From the NCBI GenBank assembly GCA_045586185.1, contig JAZMZV010000015.1, forward strand, positions 1 through 64,000: a stretch of 64,000 nt of DNA, read 5' to 3'. Shown in pieces: positions 16,087 to 24,939 of this stretch. Below the pieces are notes generated by a model that was not told the origin of the DNA, did not search any database, and was given only the letters and a program-made list of their open reading frames with translations. This DNA is from RUG11551 sp045586185 (GTDB taxonomy: Bacteria; Planctomycetota; Planctomycetia; Pirellulales; Thermoguttaceae). How positions within the stretch are numbered: position 1 is the stretch's first letter; the number at the start of each line of letters is the position of its first letter. The translations under genes were made by a program, and so were the position numbers.

Positions 16087-16115
16087 TTGACAACCCATTT
16101 TTCATGTATTATAAT
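16087..16115 (+). promoter_or_regulatory. Consensus sigma70-type promoter for module protein B
   Basis: TTGACA 16087-16092, 17-nt spacer, TATAAT 16110-16115, a perfect match. Transcription from about 16122 would include the conserved leader at 16130 and reach ATG 16196 after about 75 nt. It can also drive the rest of the module. Confidence 0.85.
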
Positions 16116-16129
16116 TATTGTTGAAAAAT

Positions 16130-16167
16130 GGCGACCTTTGTATAAAAACGAAGTTTTAGAGGTTGTC
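16130..16167 (+). promoter_or_regulatory. Conserved leader element, copy 2
   Basis: GGCGACC, TGTATAAAAACGAAGTTTT and GGTTGTC in the same order and spacing as copy 1 at 15129. The AAAAC/GTTTT pair is kept, while the loop changes from TAA to GAA. Confidence 0.55.
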
Positions 16168-16195
16168 TCCTATTAATCAGGGACGGAGAAATCCA

Positions 16196-16855
16196 ATGAA
16201 ACTCATTACCGAACTTATTGAATTTGCCCTTCAGCACAATTTGCTCACCGAAGAGCATAAACAAAAGTTGCAGAAAGACGGGTTTTACACGTTTTATTTC
16301 AATAGAACCTCAGGACATTCGTGGTTAGATGAAGAATATGATGATTATAGGGAAGAATTAGAGAACCGCCATGAAGATGAACTCGACCGAACCTATTATG
16401 GCGACTTTTACCATCCCGGCAATCGGTCCGGCAAGGGCCGTCACGGGAAACGCCCGCCTGTAGGTCCGAAACTCACGGTCGAGGAACTCAACCAGCGCGT
16501 TGAGGAAGATTGGAAGAGACTCACGGAAGAATTTCCGCGATTTGCGCCCCTTTGGGACTCGTGGAAGGCGGGTAATCTCAAGCGTGTTCTCGCCGACGGG
16601 TTTACGCTCAATGACGTTTACGGTCTGATGAACGTAGAGCCGCAGGATTTTCAGGAATTCTCCGGTCCAGCGCCGACCGCATACCGCCAGCTTTTCCGAC
16701 AGGTTGGGAATATCGTGGGGAAGTACTCGTGGGTGATAAAGTGCGCCGAGATGGCGTCCATGGTTGAATTACCCAGATTCCGCCAGCAGATTTTACAGGA
16801 AGTCGGGGAATTGTATGAAAAAGACCGTGAAAGGTTCGGCTCCCTGAGCAGCTAA
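16196..16855 (+). CDS. Module protein B: unrecognised, paralogue of module protein A
   Basis: 219 residues. The N-terminal 30 residues (MKLITELIEFALQHNLLTEE onward) and DELDRTYYGDFYHPG match protein A; the middle is shorter and acidic (DEEYDDYREELENRHED). The C-terminal 140 residues are helical and mostly unrelated in sequence to A, with a faint shared pattern at the start of that region (LxxRVxxxWKR). It is soluble by sequence. No family is recognised. The strong promoter in front suggests it is well expressed. Confidence 0.8.
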   Translation: MKLITELIEFALQHNLLTEEHKQKLQKDGFYTFYFNRTSGHSWLDEEYDDYREELENRHEDELDRTYYGDFYHPGNRSGKGRHGKRPPVGPKLTVEELNQRVEEDWKRLTEEFPRFAPLWDSWKAGNLKRVLADGFTLNDVYGLMNVEPQDFQEFSGPAPTAYRQLFRQVGNIVGKYSWVIKCAEMASMVELPRFRQQILQEVGELYEKDRERFGSLSS

Positions 16856-16912
16856 AACGGGAAACTAAACTTCCCGTTCTGGGAGAACGCAGTCCAGACC
16901 GACACGACCTCA

Positions 16913-17479
16913 ATGAAAGTATGGACGATCCTGAATCTCTCATCCATGCCTGTTACCCAGGAAAGAATCGAAGTAATCCTGACCTGGAAACCTGAACTGG
17001 CTCTTGCCATGCAGATAAATCTGGACTACATAACAGATTTGCTTACAAAACTGGAACAACGGGATTGGTCTTCCTTGACAGTCATTACAGAACGTGACAT
17101 TAAAAACGCCAATCTGAAATCCGTGGTAATTCCCGAAGGCGTGAAGGAGATTGGAATCAGGGCGTTCAGTTACTGTCGTTCCTTAACGTCCGTGGTAATT
17201 CCTGAAGGTGTAACAACGATTGGAGACGATGCGTTCAGGTACTGTATTTCCTTAACGTCCATGACGCTTCCCGAAAGCGTCAAGGAGATTGGGTCCGAGG
17301 CGTTCAGCGGCTGTAAATCCTTAACCTCCGTGACGATTCCCCAAAGAGCGTATTGGATTGGAGCCGATGCGTTCAAGGACTGCCCAAACGTGACGATTCA
17401 CGCGCCAGCGGGATCGAATGCGGAGAAATATGCGAAAGCAAACAGAATTCCGTTTCGACCGTTAGAGGAAGATAAATAA
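16913..17479 (+). CDS. BspA-type leucine-rich-repeat protein (LRR_5)
   Basis: 188 residues with no signal peptide. After about 65 helical residues there are four to five LRR_5 repeats (residues 68-170) of the form SLTSVVIPEGVTTIGDDAF, then a typical cap ending GSNAEKYAKANRIPF. Such proteins present a concave binding face; cytoplasmic forms are common in gut bacteria. It lies 57 nt after protein B. Start could also be ATG 16946. Confidence 0.85.
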   Translation: MKVWTILNLSSMPVTQERIEVILTWKPELALAMQINLDYITDLLTKLEQRDWSSLTVITERDIKNANLKSVVIPEGVKEIGIRAFSYCRSLTSVVIPEGVTTIGDDAFRYCISLTSMTLPESVKEIGSEAFSGCKSLTSVTIPQRAYWIGADAFKDCPNVTIHAPAGSNAEKYAKANRIPFRPLEEDK

Positions 17480-17599
17480 TAATCCTGTCCGTTTTTGATG
17501 GGTTAATTTGTTATGATAATAATTTGGACTAAAGTGAAGTTCGAACTAATGAGATCGGATTAAAAATATTACATGGATTAAACATTTCAGGAGATAATC

Positions 17600-18385
17600 A
17601 TGAACTTAAAACGCGTTTCCATAGCAGGAACAGATCAGACCTGCAAATTCGAAGACCTGTTTGCTCTATCACGAGAGTTTCCTTTTGTTGAATGGGGCAT
17701 TTTGATCAAATCTTCCGGCTCGAAACCGATGCATCGGTACCCGGAGTTAAACTGGATCGACGAGCTTTGTCGCAAGAATCGCGAAGCGGACGCCCCGATG
17801 AATCTTTCCTTGCACGTATGCGGCGGGATTGTCAACGACATTTTCAAACGAGGCGATAAATTGTGGCAGTTTTTCTGTGGCGAGCCTAAAAAGAACAAAG
17901 GCTACGCGACCCGCGTGGCGGATATGGATGCGACGCTGCGCGCGTTCCAGAGAATCCAGCTCAATTTCACGGCTGCTGACCTTCGCAAGTACAGCGCGGA
18001 CATGGCTCCGGCTCTGCTGGAACTGCCGGGTGAACACCAGTTCATCATTCAGGCGTTGGCTCCAGAATTCGACCCGACTGGCGAGAACGTTACAACAGGC
18101 TGGGCGCTGCGTGATGCGGGAGTTGACGTCGTATTCCTGCACGACGCTTCAGCTGGTCACGGCGTTGCCACGCAGGACTGGCTCGACCCGATTGGCGATT
18201 TTTGCGGCTATGCGGGCGGTTTGAAACCGGAAAACCTCGAGGAGAACCTCGAACTGATCGAGATTGTCGCGGGCGACACCCCCATCTGGGCGGACATGGA
18301 GTCCGGCGTCCGGGATGAAAACGACCTGTTTGTCCTCGACCGCGTACAAAAAGTTTTGGAGATCGCGAAACCGTGGATTAAATAG
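17600..18385 (+). CDS. Phosphoribosylanthranilate isomerase-like TIM-barrel protein
   Basis: 261 residues with CAGGAG before ATG 17600. The C-terminal half looks like the phosphate-binding end of a PRAI-type barrel (CGYAGGLKPENLEENLELI, then IWADMESGVRD), but there is no TrpF N-terminal KxCG motif and no trp gene nearby. I infer a (beta/alpha)8 protein of unknown substrate, perhaps phosphosugar or nucleotide-derived. It stands between the LRR and MoxR genes on the same strand, so it is likely part of the module. Confidence 0.6.
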   Translation: MNLKRVSIAGTDQTCKFEDLFALSREFPFVEWGILIKSSGSKPMHRYPELNWIDELCRKNREADAPMNLSLHVCGGIVNDIFKRGDKLWQFFCGEPKKNKGYATRVADMDATLRAFQRIQLNFTAADLRKYSADMAPALLELPGEHQFIIQALAPEFDPTGENVTTGWALRDAGVDVVFLHDASAGHGVATQDWLDPIGDFCGYAGGLKPENLEENLELIEIVAGDTPIWADMESGVRDENDLFVLDRVQKVLEIAKPWIK

Positions 18386-18501
18386 AGATGACCGCCGTCT
18401 CCTCGTTGAGGCGGCGTGAATGAAACCTTCGACGAGATTGCTGCGGAAACGCGAATTTTCGTCGAAGCCTTTTAACGTTTAGTTTTTAAGGAAGAATCCA
18501 A

Positions 18502-19290
18502 ATGAACAATAACCTTCCAACTGTAACGCTTTCCGAAGCGAAATCGATCATCAAAGCGCTGGCTGCGGATCAGAGCGTGCTGCTTTTGTCTCCTCCGGGA
18601 GTCGGGAAGTCGGATTCCGTTATGCAGGCGGCAGCCGACGCGGGGTTGGAATGCCGCTCCTTGCTCGGGACTCAAATCGCGCCCGAGGACGTTTCCGGCA
18701 TTCCGCGAATCGTTGGGGAACGCTCGGTTTTCTGCCCTCCGCGCGTACTTTTGCCGGAGGATCCGAAACCGTTCTGCCTGTTCCTTGACGAGCTGCCGGC
18801 GTGCACGCCCGACATTCAGAAGTCGTTTTATTCGCTTCTGCTTGAACGTCGGCTTTGCGAGCACCCGCTCCCGAAAGGGACGTGGGTCGTGGCGGCTGGA
18901 AACCGCGCTGAGGACCGGTCGCTGGTGCGTTCGCTTTCGGCGGCGCTGGTAAACCGCGTTATCATTCTCAACGTCCGCGTGGACGTCAACGAATGGCTTG
19001 CGTGGGGACGATCAGCGGGAGTGCGTCAGGACGTTCTCACGTTTATCGAGTCCCATCCTGATTCCCTTATGCGGCCGATCCCGAATACGCCGGCTCCGTT
19101 CTCAACGCCTCGAGCGTGGGTGAGTTTATCCAATTCGCTGGACCTACTTGAAGAGGCGGGGACGCTTACTCCGACAGCGGTACAAGCAATCGCTTACGGT
19201 CGGGTTTCCCCCGAAGACGCTGAGTTGTTTACCGGCAGCTCCATTGTTTCCGATGACATCTTGAGTGATATGGGTAACGAAATCAATTAA
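18502..19290 (+). CDS. MoxR-type AAA ATPase, shorter tandem copy
   Basis: 262 residues. Walker A is SPPGVGKSDS near 30-39, Walker B FCLFLDELPA near 92, sensor 1 VVAAGNRAED near 132, and an arginine-finger region SAALVNRVI. It is nearly identical to the next gene for about 240 residues, then diverges and stops about 80 residues earlier, losing the C-terminal helical part. It may be a decaying duplicate or a regulatory short subunit. MoxR ATPases usually act with a VWA partner, encoded two genes downstream. Confidence 0.88.
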   Translation: MNNNLPTVTLSEAKSIIKALAADQSVLLLSPPGVGKSDSVMQAAADAGLECRSLLGTQIAPEDVSGIPRIVGERSVFCPPRVLLPEDPKPFCLFLDELPACTPDIQKSFYSLLLERRLCEHPLPKGTWVVAAGNRAEDRSLVRSLSAALVNRVIILNVRVDVNEWLAWGRSAGVRQDVLTFIESHPDSLMRPIPNTPAPFSTPRAWVSLSNSLDLLEEAGTLTPTAVQAIAYGRVSPEDAELFTGSSIVSDDILSDMGNEIN

Positions 19291-19364
19291 TAATTGATAA
19301 TTCCCTCGAGATGTTTAGGGATGAATATGAAGACTGATGAATTAAAGAAAGCGAAAGAATCCAA

Positions 19365-20402
19365 ATGAACCAATACCTTCCAACTGTAACGCTTTCCGAG
19401 GCGAAATCGATTATCAAATCGCTGGCGCAGAAACAGAGCGTGCTGCTTTTGTCCCCTCCGGGTGTCGGAAAGTCGGATTCCGTCATGCAGGCGGCAGCCG
19501 ACGCAGGGCTGGAGTGCCGTTCGCTGCTCGGGACTCAAATCGCGCCCGAGGACGTTTCCGGCATTCCGCGCATCGTTGGTGAACGTTCGGTTTTCTGCCC
19601 TCCGCGCGTACTTTTGCCGGAGGATCCGAAACCGTTCTGCCTGTTCCTGGACGAGCTGCCAGCATGCACGCCCGACATTCAGAAGTCGTTTTATTCGCTT
19701 CTGCTTGAACGTCGGCTTGGCGAACATCCGCTCCCGAAAGGGACGTGGGTCGTGGCGGCTGGAAACCGCGCTGAGGACCGGTCGCTGGTGCGTTCGCTTT
19801 CAGCTGCGCTGATAAACCGAGTCATCATTCTCAACGTTCGCGTGGACGTGAAGGAATGGCTTCAGTGGGGACATTCCGCAGGAGTGCGATCCGAGATTCT
19901 GTCGTTCATCACGTTTAATCCCGATTCCCTCATGCGGTCGATTCCTGTTACGCCTGCCCCGTTCTCGACGCCGCGCGCGTGGGTGAGTTTATCCCGCTCG
20001 CTGGACCTGCTCGAAAAAGCGGGCACGCTTAATTCCGAATCGATGCGGTCCGTTGCTTACGGTCGGGTTTCGCCTGAGGACGCCTCATTGTTTACCGTTT
20101 TCACTGAATCGAATCTCGGTTCGCTCAAAAAACCAATCGAGTACCTGAAAGGAGAATCGCCGTTGCCGGATGACCGGACTCAGCGCTGGTTCATCCTGCA
20201 TGGAATTCGTCAGCTTGTACTGACCCAGTGGGATTTCCTCAAAGAAAACGCGTCCGGAAATCAAATCAATGCTTTTCTTCAAAAAGTCAAACGGGAAGAA
20301 CGCGCGGCGTTACTGCTGGAACTGGTCGAGAAGTGGAGCGAACTTGGCGCGGACAACGCGATTTGCAAAACCCTCGAAGAGATTACGGGGATCAAAATTT
20401 AA
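19365..20402 (+). CDS. MoxR-type AAA ATPase, full-length copy
   Basis: 345 residues with the same Walker A (SPPGVGKSDS), Walker B (LFLDELPA) and sensor 1 (AAGNRAED) as the preceding gene, and a complete C-terminal part (from about 250, ESNLGSLKKPIEYLKGE to ITGIKI). It is the likely working ATPase that remodels or loads the VWA partner encoded 107 nt downstream. The DNA identity with 18502-19230 is very high and includes the bases just before the start codon, indicating a recent tandem duplication. Confidence 0.9.
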   Translation: MNQYLPTVTLSEAKSIIKSLAQKQSVLLLSPPGVGKSDSVMQAAADAGLECRSLLGTQIAPEDVSGIPRIVGERSVFCPPRVLLPEDPKPFCLFLDELPACTPDIQKSFYSLLLERRLGEHPLPKGTWVVAAGNRAEDRSLVRSLSAALINRVIILNVRVDVKEWLQWGHSAGVRSEILSFITFNPDSLMRSIPVTPAPFSTPRAWVSLSRSLDLLEKAGTLNSESMRSVAYGRVSPEDASLFTVFTESNLGSLKKPIEYLKGESPLPDDRTQRWFILHGIRQLVLTQWDFLKENASGNQINAFLQKVKREERAALLLELVEKWSELGADNAICKTLEEITGIKI

Positions 20403-20456
20403 ACGAATAACGAATTACGAAGAACAAATTACGAATAACAAATAACGAAGAACGAG
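20403..20456. repeat. Degenerate AACGAATTACGAATA tract
   Basis: About seven to eight units of ACGAATA or ACGAAGA style with period 7-9 fill most of the gap between the second MoxR gene and the VWA gene. It belongs to the same general class of periodic tracts seen in other gaps. Confidence 0.65.
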
Positions 20457-20509
20457 CAGAAAGTCATTAATCTTTTGCTCAGTCCTGATAATTTAATCAT
20501 GGAGCGGTC

Positions 20510-21970
20510 ATGTTCAATCATACTATTGAAAAATTTGAAACGCTGGATCAGAAGACCCGACTCGTCGCGGCGCTGAATTACGTCTGCGCAGCCCGTCCGT
20601 ACCTCTCGGGTCTGGCGAGCCTGCTGAAAATTTACGTCTCGAATATGGTGGATACAGCGGGAATCTCCGCGTCGGGCAGACTCCTCATCAATCCCCAATT
20701 TCTGGAGAAACAGTCTTTTCAGGATCTCGCCTTCATTCTTGCGCACGAGCTTATGCACCTCGTGTTGCAGACGCACGAACGCGAAGGGAATTTTTCCGAA
20801 CACGATCTGGTCAACGTCGCCCACGATTTTATCATCAACGATGATTTAATGGAAGATTTCACGACCGGCAGGGATAGCTGCCCGCCTGCTGGCGCTTTGC
20901 ATTGGCCGGATTACGAAGATTCCGTCAAAGACTGGAAACCTGCCAGCGAGTACTCGCTTGAGGAATTGGTCAGCGTTCTGAGAAAACAGAACATCTCCCC
21001 CAAACAGGCATGGGACAACGAAAACACCTACACATTCTCGAGCTCTGACCAAACTCTCTCCGGCGGGGGCGGAGGAGGTTCTTTGGGAGATCTCCTTAAA
21101 GAGGCAGGCGTTAAAGCATCCCAACTTAATAAAAACAATTCCCGGAAGAATACGAAATCCCAAGGCGACAATTCTGCTGACACTCGCTCAAAGAGCAAAC
21201 AAAGCGGCACCGGCATGAGAAAACGCATTAAGAACCGCTTGGACGTGATTTCTGCGGAGGACGAACTGAGTGTTTTTCCAGATCTGTCCCCCGAGTCCCT
21301 CACCCGCGAGCAGAAGAGCGTTCAGCAAGCCGCTATTCGTTCTTACTCGGAAGCGGTTATGATGGACTCTTTGAAAAAAATCGAAAACGCCAGCATTGAA
21401 CGCGGCGATGAATACGGCAACGAGTACGGCATGATCGAATTGCTTCGCGGAAGTTACGTCACGCCGTGGGAAGCCGCCCTTCAGCGCTGGTTCGACACGG
21501 TTACTCCGGGAGACCGTTCGTTTGCAAGAGCATCCCGCCGCGGCGCGTGGCGAACAGACGTCGTTCTACCCGGTCGGAAACGAGAAGGCTGGACTATCCA
21601 TATCGTTTTGGATACCAGCGGATCCATGACCTGGGCTCTCCAGAACGCTTTAGGCGCCATAGACCAATTCTGTCAGAACAACAACGTGGAAACCATTCAC
21701 ATTTTACAATGTGACGTTGACGTTACTGCGGATGAGTGGCTCGAAGTGGGAACCCTCGAAAACTTTGAGGCAAAAGGTTTCGGAGGAAGCGACATGTCCC
21801 CCGCCATGCTGAAGCTTGCGGAAGATCCGGACGTAACCGCCGTCATCGTTCTCACCGATGGTTATATCGGCTATCCCGAAAAGGAACCCCCATACGAGAC
21901 CCTTTGGGCGATCGTCGACAGAGGAAATACTGACTTCAATTACGGAACCGCCATCCTGATTGAAGATTAA
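20510..21970 (+). CDS. VWA-domain protein with N-terminal zincin-like (HExxH) domain, DUF2201-like
   Basis: 486 residues. The N-terminal domain has AHELMHLVLQTHER with His79, Glu80 and His83, like the putative metallopeptidase part of DUF2201 proteins; NVAHDFIIND near 105 may supply a further ligand. A low-complexity Ser/Lys/Gly hinge (about 180-245) follows. The C-terminal VWA domain has the metal site DTSGSM (Asp368 to Ser372) and VLTDGYIG near 448. DUF2201/VWA proteins are commonly coded next to MoxR ATPases, as here. A role in assembling, unfolding or proteolytically activating a target is likely; the target is unknown. GGAG precedes the start. Confidence 0.88.
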   Translation: MFNHTIEKFETLDQKTRLVAALNYVCAARPYLSGLASLLKIYVSNMVDTAGISASGRLLINPQFLEKQSFQDLAFILAHELMHLVLQTHEREGNFSEHDLVNVAHDFIINDDLMEDFTTGRDSCPPAGALHWPDYEDSVKDWKPASEYSLEELVSVLRKQNISPKQAWDNENTYTFSSSDQTLSGGGGGGSLGDLLKEAGVKASQLNKNNSRKNTKSQGDNSADTRSKSKQSGTGMRKRIKNRLDVISAEDELSVFPDLSPESLTREQKSVQQAAIRSYSEAVMMDSLKKIENASIERGDEYGNEYGMIELLRGSYVTPWEAALQRWFDTVTPGDRSFARASRRGAWRTDVVLPGRKREGWTIHIVLDTSGSMTWALQNALGAIDQFCQNNNVETIHILQCDVDVTADEWLEVGTLENFEAKGFGGSDMSPAMLKLAEDPDVTAVIVLTDGYIGYPEKEPPYETLWAIVDRGNTDFNYGTAILIED

Positions 21971-21972
21971 CC

Positions 21973-22078
21973 GGGAATAATTGCCGCGGCGTTTATCGGT
22001 TTGACGCTAAATGTAACAACTCCTCAATCGGGATTGCCGGTCGAGGAGTTGAAAATTTTCTTGAGCGATTTCAGTCGG
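21973..22078 (+). pseudogene. Degenerate 3' end of a second DUF4405 gene
   Basis: Begins two bases after the VWA stop codon. In frame it reads GIIAAAFIGLTLNVTTPQ, matching the C-terminus of the intact DUF4405 protein, and the tail shows a 15-nt deletion relative to 14746-14780. No start or membrane part remains. The stretch includes AACTCCTC (22019-22026) and GAGGAGTT (22043-22050), followed by GAAAATTTT, so it could also serve as a weak terminator for the module. Confidence 0.75.
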
Positions 22079-22084
22079 ACGACG

Positions 22085-23545
22085 TTACTGAACTTCAATA
22101 ACGGCGACGGCGTTGTAGGAATCTTTGAAAACGTTTTGCCCAGTCAGCAGGACGACGGCTTCTCCGGTTTCGACGTATTCGCGTTTCTTCGCTTCCGCGA
22201 CGATGTCAGCATAGTTCTTTGCCTTCGGCAGATACATGGGAATAACGCCCCAGTAAAGAGCCATTCTCCGTGCGGCTTCCAGAACCGACGAACAGCCGAT
22301 CGTTGAGACTGCCGAACGCAGTTGAGCCAAGTCCAGCGCAGTTCGCCCAGTAGATGTTGCCGCGATAATAGCCGACGCCTCAGTCGTGTCTGCAATGCTG
22401 ACCGCCGCTTCCGCCATGGCGCAGGCGACAAGCGAGCTGGGACGCAGAAGCGTGTTCTCGGAATCGTCGTAAAAACAGGGAACCGACGGCAGCGGTTCGT
22501 CGTCGCGCTTCGCTCTTTCCTTTTCGGTTTCCAGAGCAATGCGGTGCATCGTCTTGACCGTTTCGACCGGGTAGTCTCCAACGGCGGTTTCCCCGGAAAG
22601 CATGATGCAGTCCGCGCCGTCGAAAACCGCGTTGGCAACGTCGGACGCTTCCGCTCTGGTAGGAATGCGGCTGTGCGTCATGCTTTCCAGCATCTGCGTT
22701 GCGACAATCACCGGCTTGCCCAGCGCTCGGCAGACGCGAATGATTTCCTTCTGGACGACGCCCATCTTGGCGATGTCGACTTCGACGCCCAGGTCGCCGC
22801 GGGCAACCATCACGCCGTCGGACGCCAAAACAATCTGTTCCAGATTCTTGACCGCTTCCGGTTTCTCAATTTTAGCAATAATCCCCGTATTGAGCGGTTT
22901 GTCTTTGGGTTTGTTTGCAATGAGGATGTCGCGCAGCTCGTCGATTTCCTCTGCCGTGCGAACGAAGCTGAACCCGAGGTAATCGATTCCGTTTTGAACC
23001 GCCCAAATCGCGTTGTCGATGTCAACCGGCTGCAGGGATTTCACCGACAGCTTGACGCCCGGCAGGTTGATTCCCTGACGGGATCGGACGACGCCCGACT
23101 GAACGACGACGCCCTCGACGTAGTCTTTGCCTTTTTTGGTAATCTCGACGCTGACCAGCCCGTCACACATCAAAACGCGGTCGCCTTTTTTCAGTTCGTT
23201 AACCAGCGGTTCGTAAGTTGACGTCAGCCAGTTCTTTTGCGGCGACGTTTTCCCGCGAATAAACCGGATCGTTTCGCCCTGAACGCAGTCCAGCTCTCCG
23301 CCTTCAATTTCGCCCAGACGCATTTTCGGACCTGCCAGGTCCATCAAGACGGCAATGGGAACGCCGGCTTTCTTTTCTGCCTTGCGAATCAGCGCCAGGT
23401 TTTTAGCGAACGACTCAATTGTCCCGTGAGCGGCGTTAATTCGGAAGACGTCGACTCCCGCGTGAATGAGTTCTACGAGTTTCTCGACCGACAAAATCGC
23501 CGGCCCGACTGTTGCGATAATTTTAGTTTGACTTGGACGAAGCAT
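22085..23545 (-). CDS. pyk: Pyruvate kinase
   Basis: 486 residues with KIIATVGPA at the N-terminus, VFRINAAHGT, MDLAGPKMRLGEI, the active-site stretch IIAKIEKPEAVKNLEQI, MVARGDLGVE and VATQMLESMTHSRIPTRAEASD. It makes pyruvate and ATP from phosphoenolpyruvate, the last step of glycolysis. N-R in FRINAAHG replaces the more usual RLNFSHG, a common variant. It converges on the VWA gene. Confidence 0.96.
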   Translation of the reverse strand: MLRPSQTKIIATVGPAILSVEKLVELIHAGVDVFRINAAHGTIESFAKNLALIRKAEKKAGVPIAVLMDLAGPKMRLGEIEGGELDCVQGETIRFIRGKTSPQKNWLTSTYEPLVNELKKGDRVLMCDGLVSVEITKKGKDYVEGVVVQSGVVRSRQGINLPGVKLSVKSLQPVDIDNAIWAVQNGIDYLGFSFVRTAEEIDELRDILIANKPKDKPLNTGIIAKIEKPEAVKNLEQIVLASDGVMVARGDLGVEVDIAKMGVVQKEIIRVCRALGKPVIVATQMLESMTHSRIPTRAEASDVANAVFDGADCIMLSGETAVGDYPVETVKTMHRIALETEKERAKRDDEPLPSVPCFYDDSENTLLRPSSLVACAMAEAAVSIADTTEASAIIAATSTGRTALDLAQLRSAVSTIGCSSVLEAARRMALYWGVIPMYLPKAKNYADIVAEAKKREYVETGEAVVLLTGQNVFKDSYNAVAVIEVQ

Positions 23546-23952
23546 GGTATAATTCGGAATTAGGAATTCGGAATGCGGAATTATTAGTTGCGAGTTGCGA
23601 GTAGCGAGTTGCGAGTTAGGGGCAACAAGCTAAAAGTTGTTGTTTCTAATAATTGTATTCAATTATCAAATATATATCAAGGGGGGAGGACGATGGCTTT
23701 ATGGTTCAAACGAAAAATTGGAAGTATTTTAACACGAAACACACGAAAAGAACGAAACAAATGAAAGGATTATTTTTCATCTTAAACTTTTCGTGATTTT
23801 CGCTTATTTTGCGTTTTTCGTGTTAAAAATCGAATGAATCACAAACGATTATTGATTTGTCAATTAACCAATCGGCGAAAATCCGTTTAATCCGTCAAAT
23901 CCGTGAACGGACTGACCTGCGAAAATGCTAGTGCCATCTTACAGACGTGCAA
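23546..23952. repeat. Gap of about 400 nt filled with four repeat families
   Basis: From left: GGAATTCGGAATGCGG-type tract (23551-23582); TTGCGAG heptamers (23587-23617); an AACACGAAA element with inverted arms (23727-23830); and an inverted-orientation copy of the ACGGATTAA element (about 23861-23920), which reads AATCCGTTTAATCCGTC. No gene is seen. The stacking suggests that such sites attract further repeats or are tolerated only between transcription units. Confidence 0.75.
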
Positions 23953-24804
23953 TTATTTCGCGTCTTTTTCCAGCTTTTTGAATGCGGCGGGAAGGAACTC
24001 CAAAATGCGTTGGGCTGTAACGGACGTCTGACCGAGGGATCGGGCGGCTAAGTCGCCTGCCAGGGCGTGGACGTAAACGCCGATTTGCGCCGCGTCAAAC
24101 GGGTCGTACTTCTGAGCGACCAGCGCGGCGATGACGCCTGTCAGGACGTCGCCCGCTCCGCCGGTTGCCATGCCGGGGTTTCCCGTCTTGTTGGTATACG
24201 TATGGATTCCGTTTGTAACAACGGTTTTGTGTCCTTTGAGAACGATAATCGCGCTGAGTTTAAGAGCCATCTCTTTGGCTTCTTCAATCTGCTCCTCACG
24301 CGTCTGCTTTTCCGCAGCGCCGGTCAGCCGCGCGAATTCCCCCGGATGGGGCGTCAGGATTCTCGGATGAGTCGCCTTGAACTTGAGAGAGCTTCTCGAC
24401 AGAGCGTTGAGGGCGTCCGCGTCGATTACCATCGGTTTGTCGGATTTCTTGTACAGAACCCGAACCAGCTCGTCCAGTTCCTTTGACTGTCCCAGCCCGG
24501 GACCGATCGCGATTACCGACGCCTTTTGCGCCTCTTCGAGAATTGGGTTGAGCGCGGAGTTAGAGATTTTCCCGGACTCGTCGCAGGGCAGGGGAAGGGT
24601 CGTGTACTGGCGGTCGTATCCCGCCACGACTTCTAAGCAACTTTCAGGAACGGCGACGCGCGCCAGTCCGCAGCCGCTTGCCAGCGCAGAGCTGCCGCAC
24701 AGCGATGGCGCCCCGTACATGCCGCGGCATCCGCCGACAACCAAAACGGTTCCGAACGTTCCTTTATGCGAATCCGCCTCTCGCGGCGTAAGTTTGAATC
24801 TCAT
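23953..24804 (-). CDS. nnrD: ADP-dependent NAD(P)H-hydrate dehydratase
   Basis: 283 residues, the stand-alone C-terminal (NnrD/YjeF-C) form of the ribokinase fold. Motifs: KGTFGTVLVVGG near 14, IAIGPGLGQ near 98, VIDADALNAL near 124, TPHPGEFARL near 150 and NPGMATGGAGDVLTG near 218. It repairs the hydrated form of NAD(P)H using ADP or ATP. The usual NnrE epimerase domain is not fused and not seen nearby. Confidence 0.94.
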   Translation of the reverse strand: MRFKLTPREADSHKGTFGTVLVVGGCRGMYGAPSLCGSSALASGCGLARVAVPESCLEVVAGYDRQYTTLPLPCDESGKISNSALNPILEEAQKASVIAIGPGLGQSKELDELVRVLYKKSDKPMVIDADALNALSRSSLKFKATHPRILTPHPGEFARLTGAAEKQTREEQIEEAKEMALKLSAIIVLKGHKTVVTNGIHTYTNKTGNPGMATGGAGDVLTGVIAALVAQKYDPFDAAQIGVYVHALAGDLAARSLGQTSVTAQRILEFLPAAFKKLEKDAK

Positions 24805-24939
24805 CTTGACAAAGCAGGGAAAACGGTTGATAACAGTTATTGATTTCGATATGGTAATTATACCATATAATAAAGAACGTCAAGAGAGAGCAGGGGCAAA
24901 TAACCGACTCTGAGCGCGGATATCGCCCCGATTTAACCG

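Noticed and set aside
22322..23221. 299-codon frame on the + strand inside pyruvate kinase
   Set aside because: It lies wholly within a clear pyk gene on the other strand and matches nothing.
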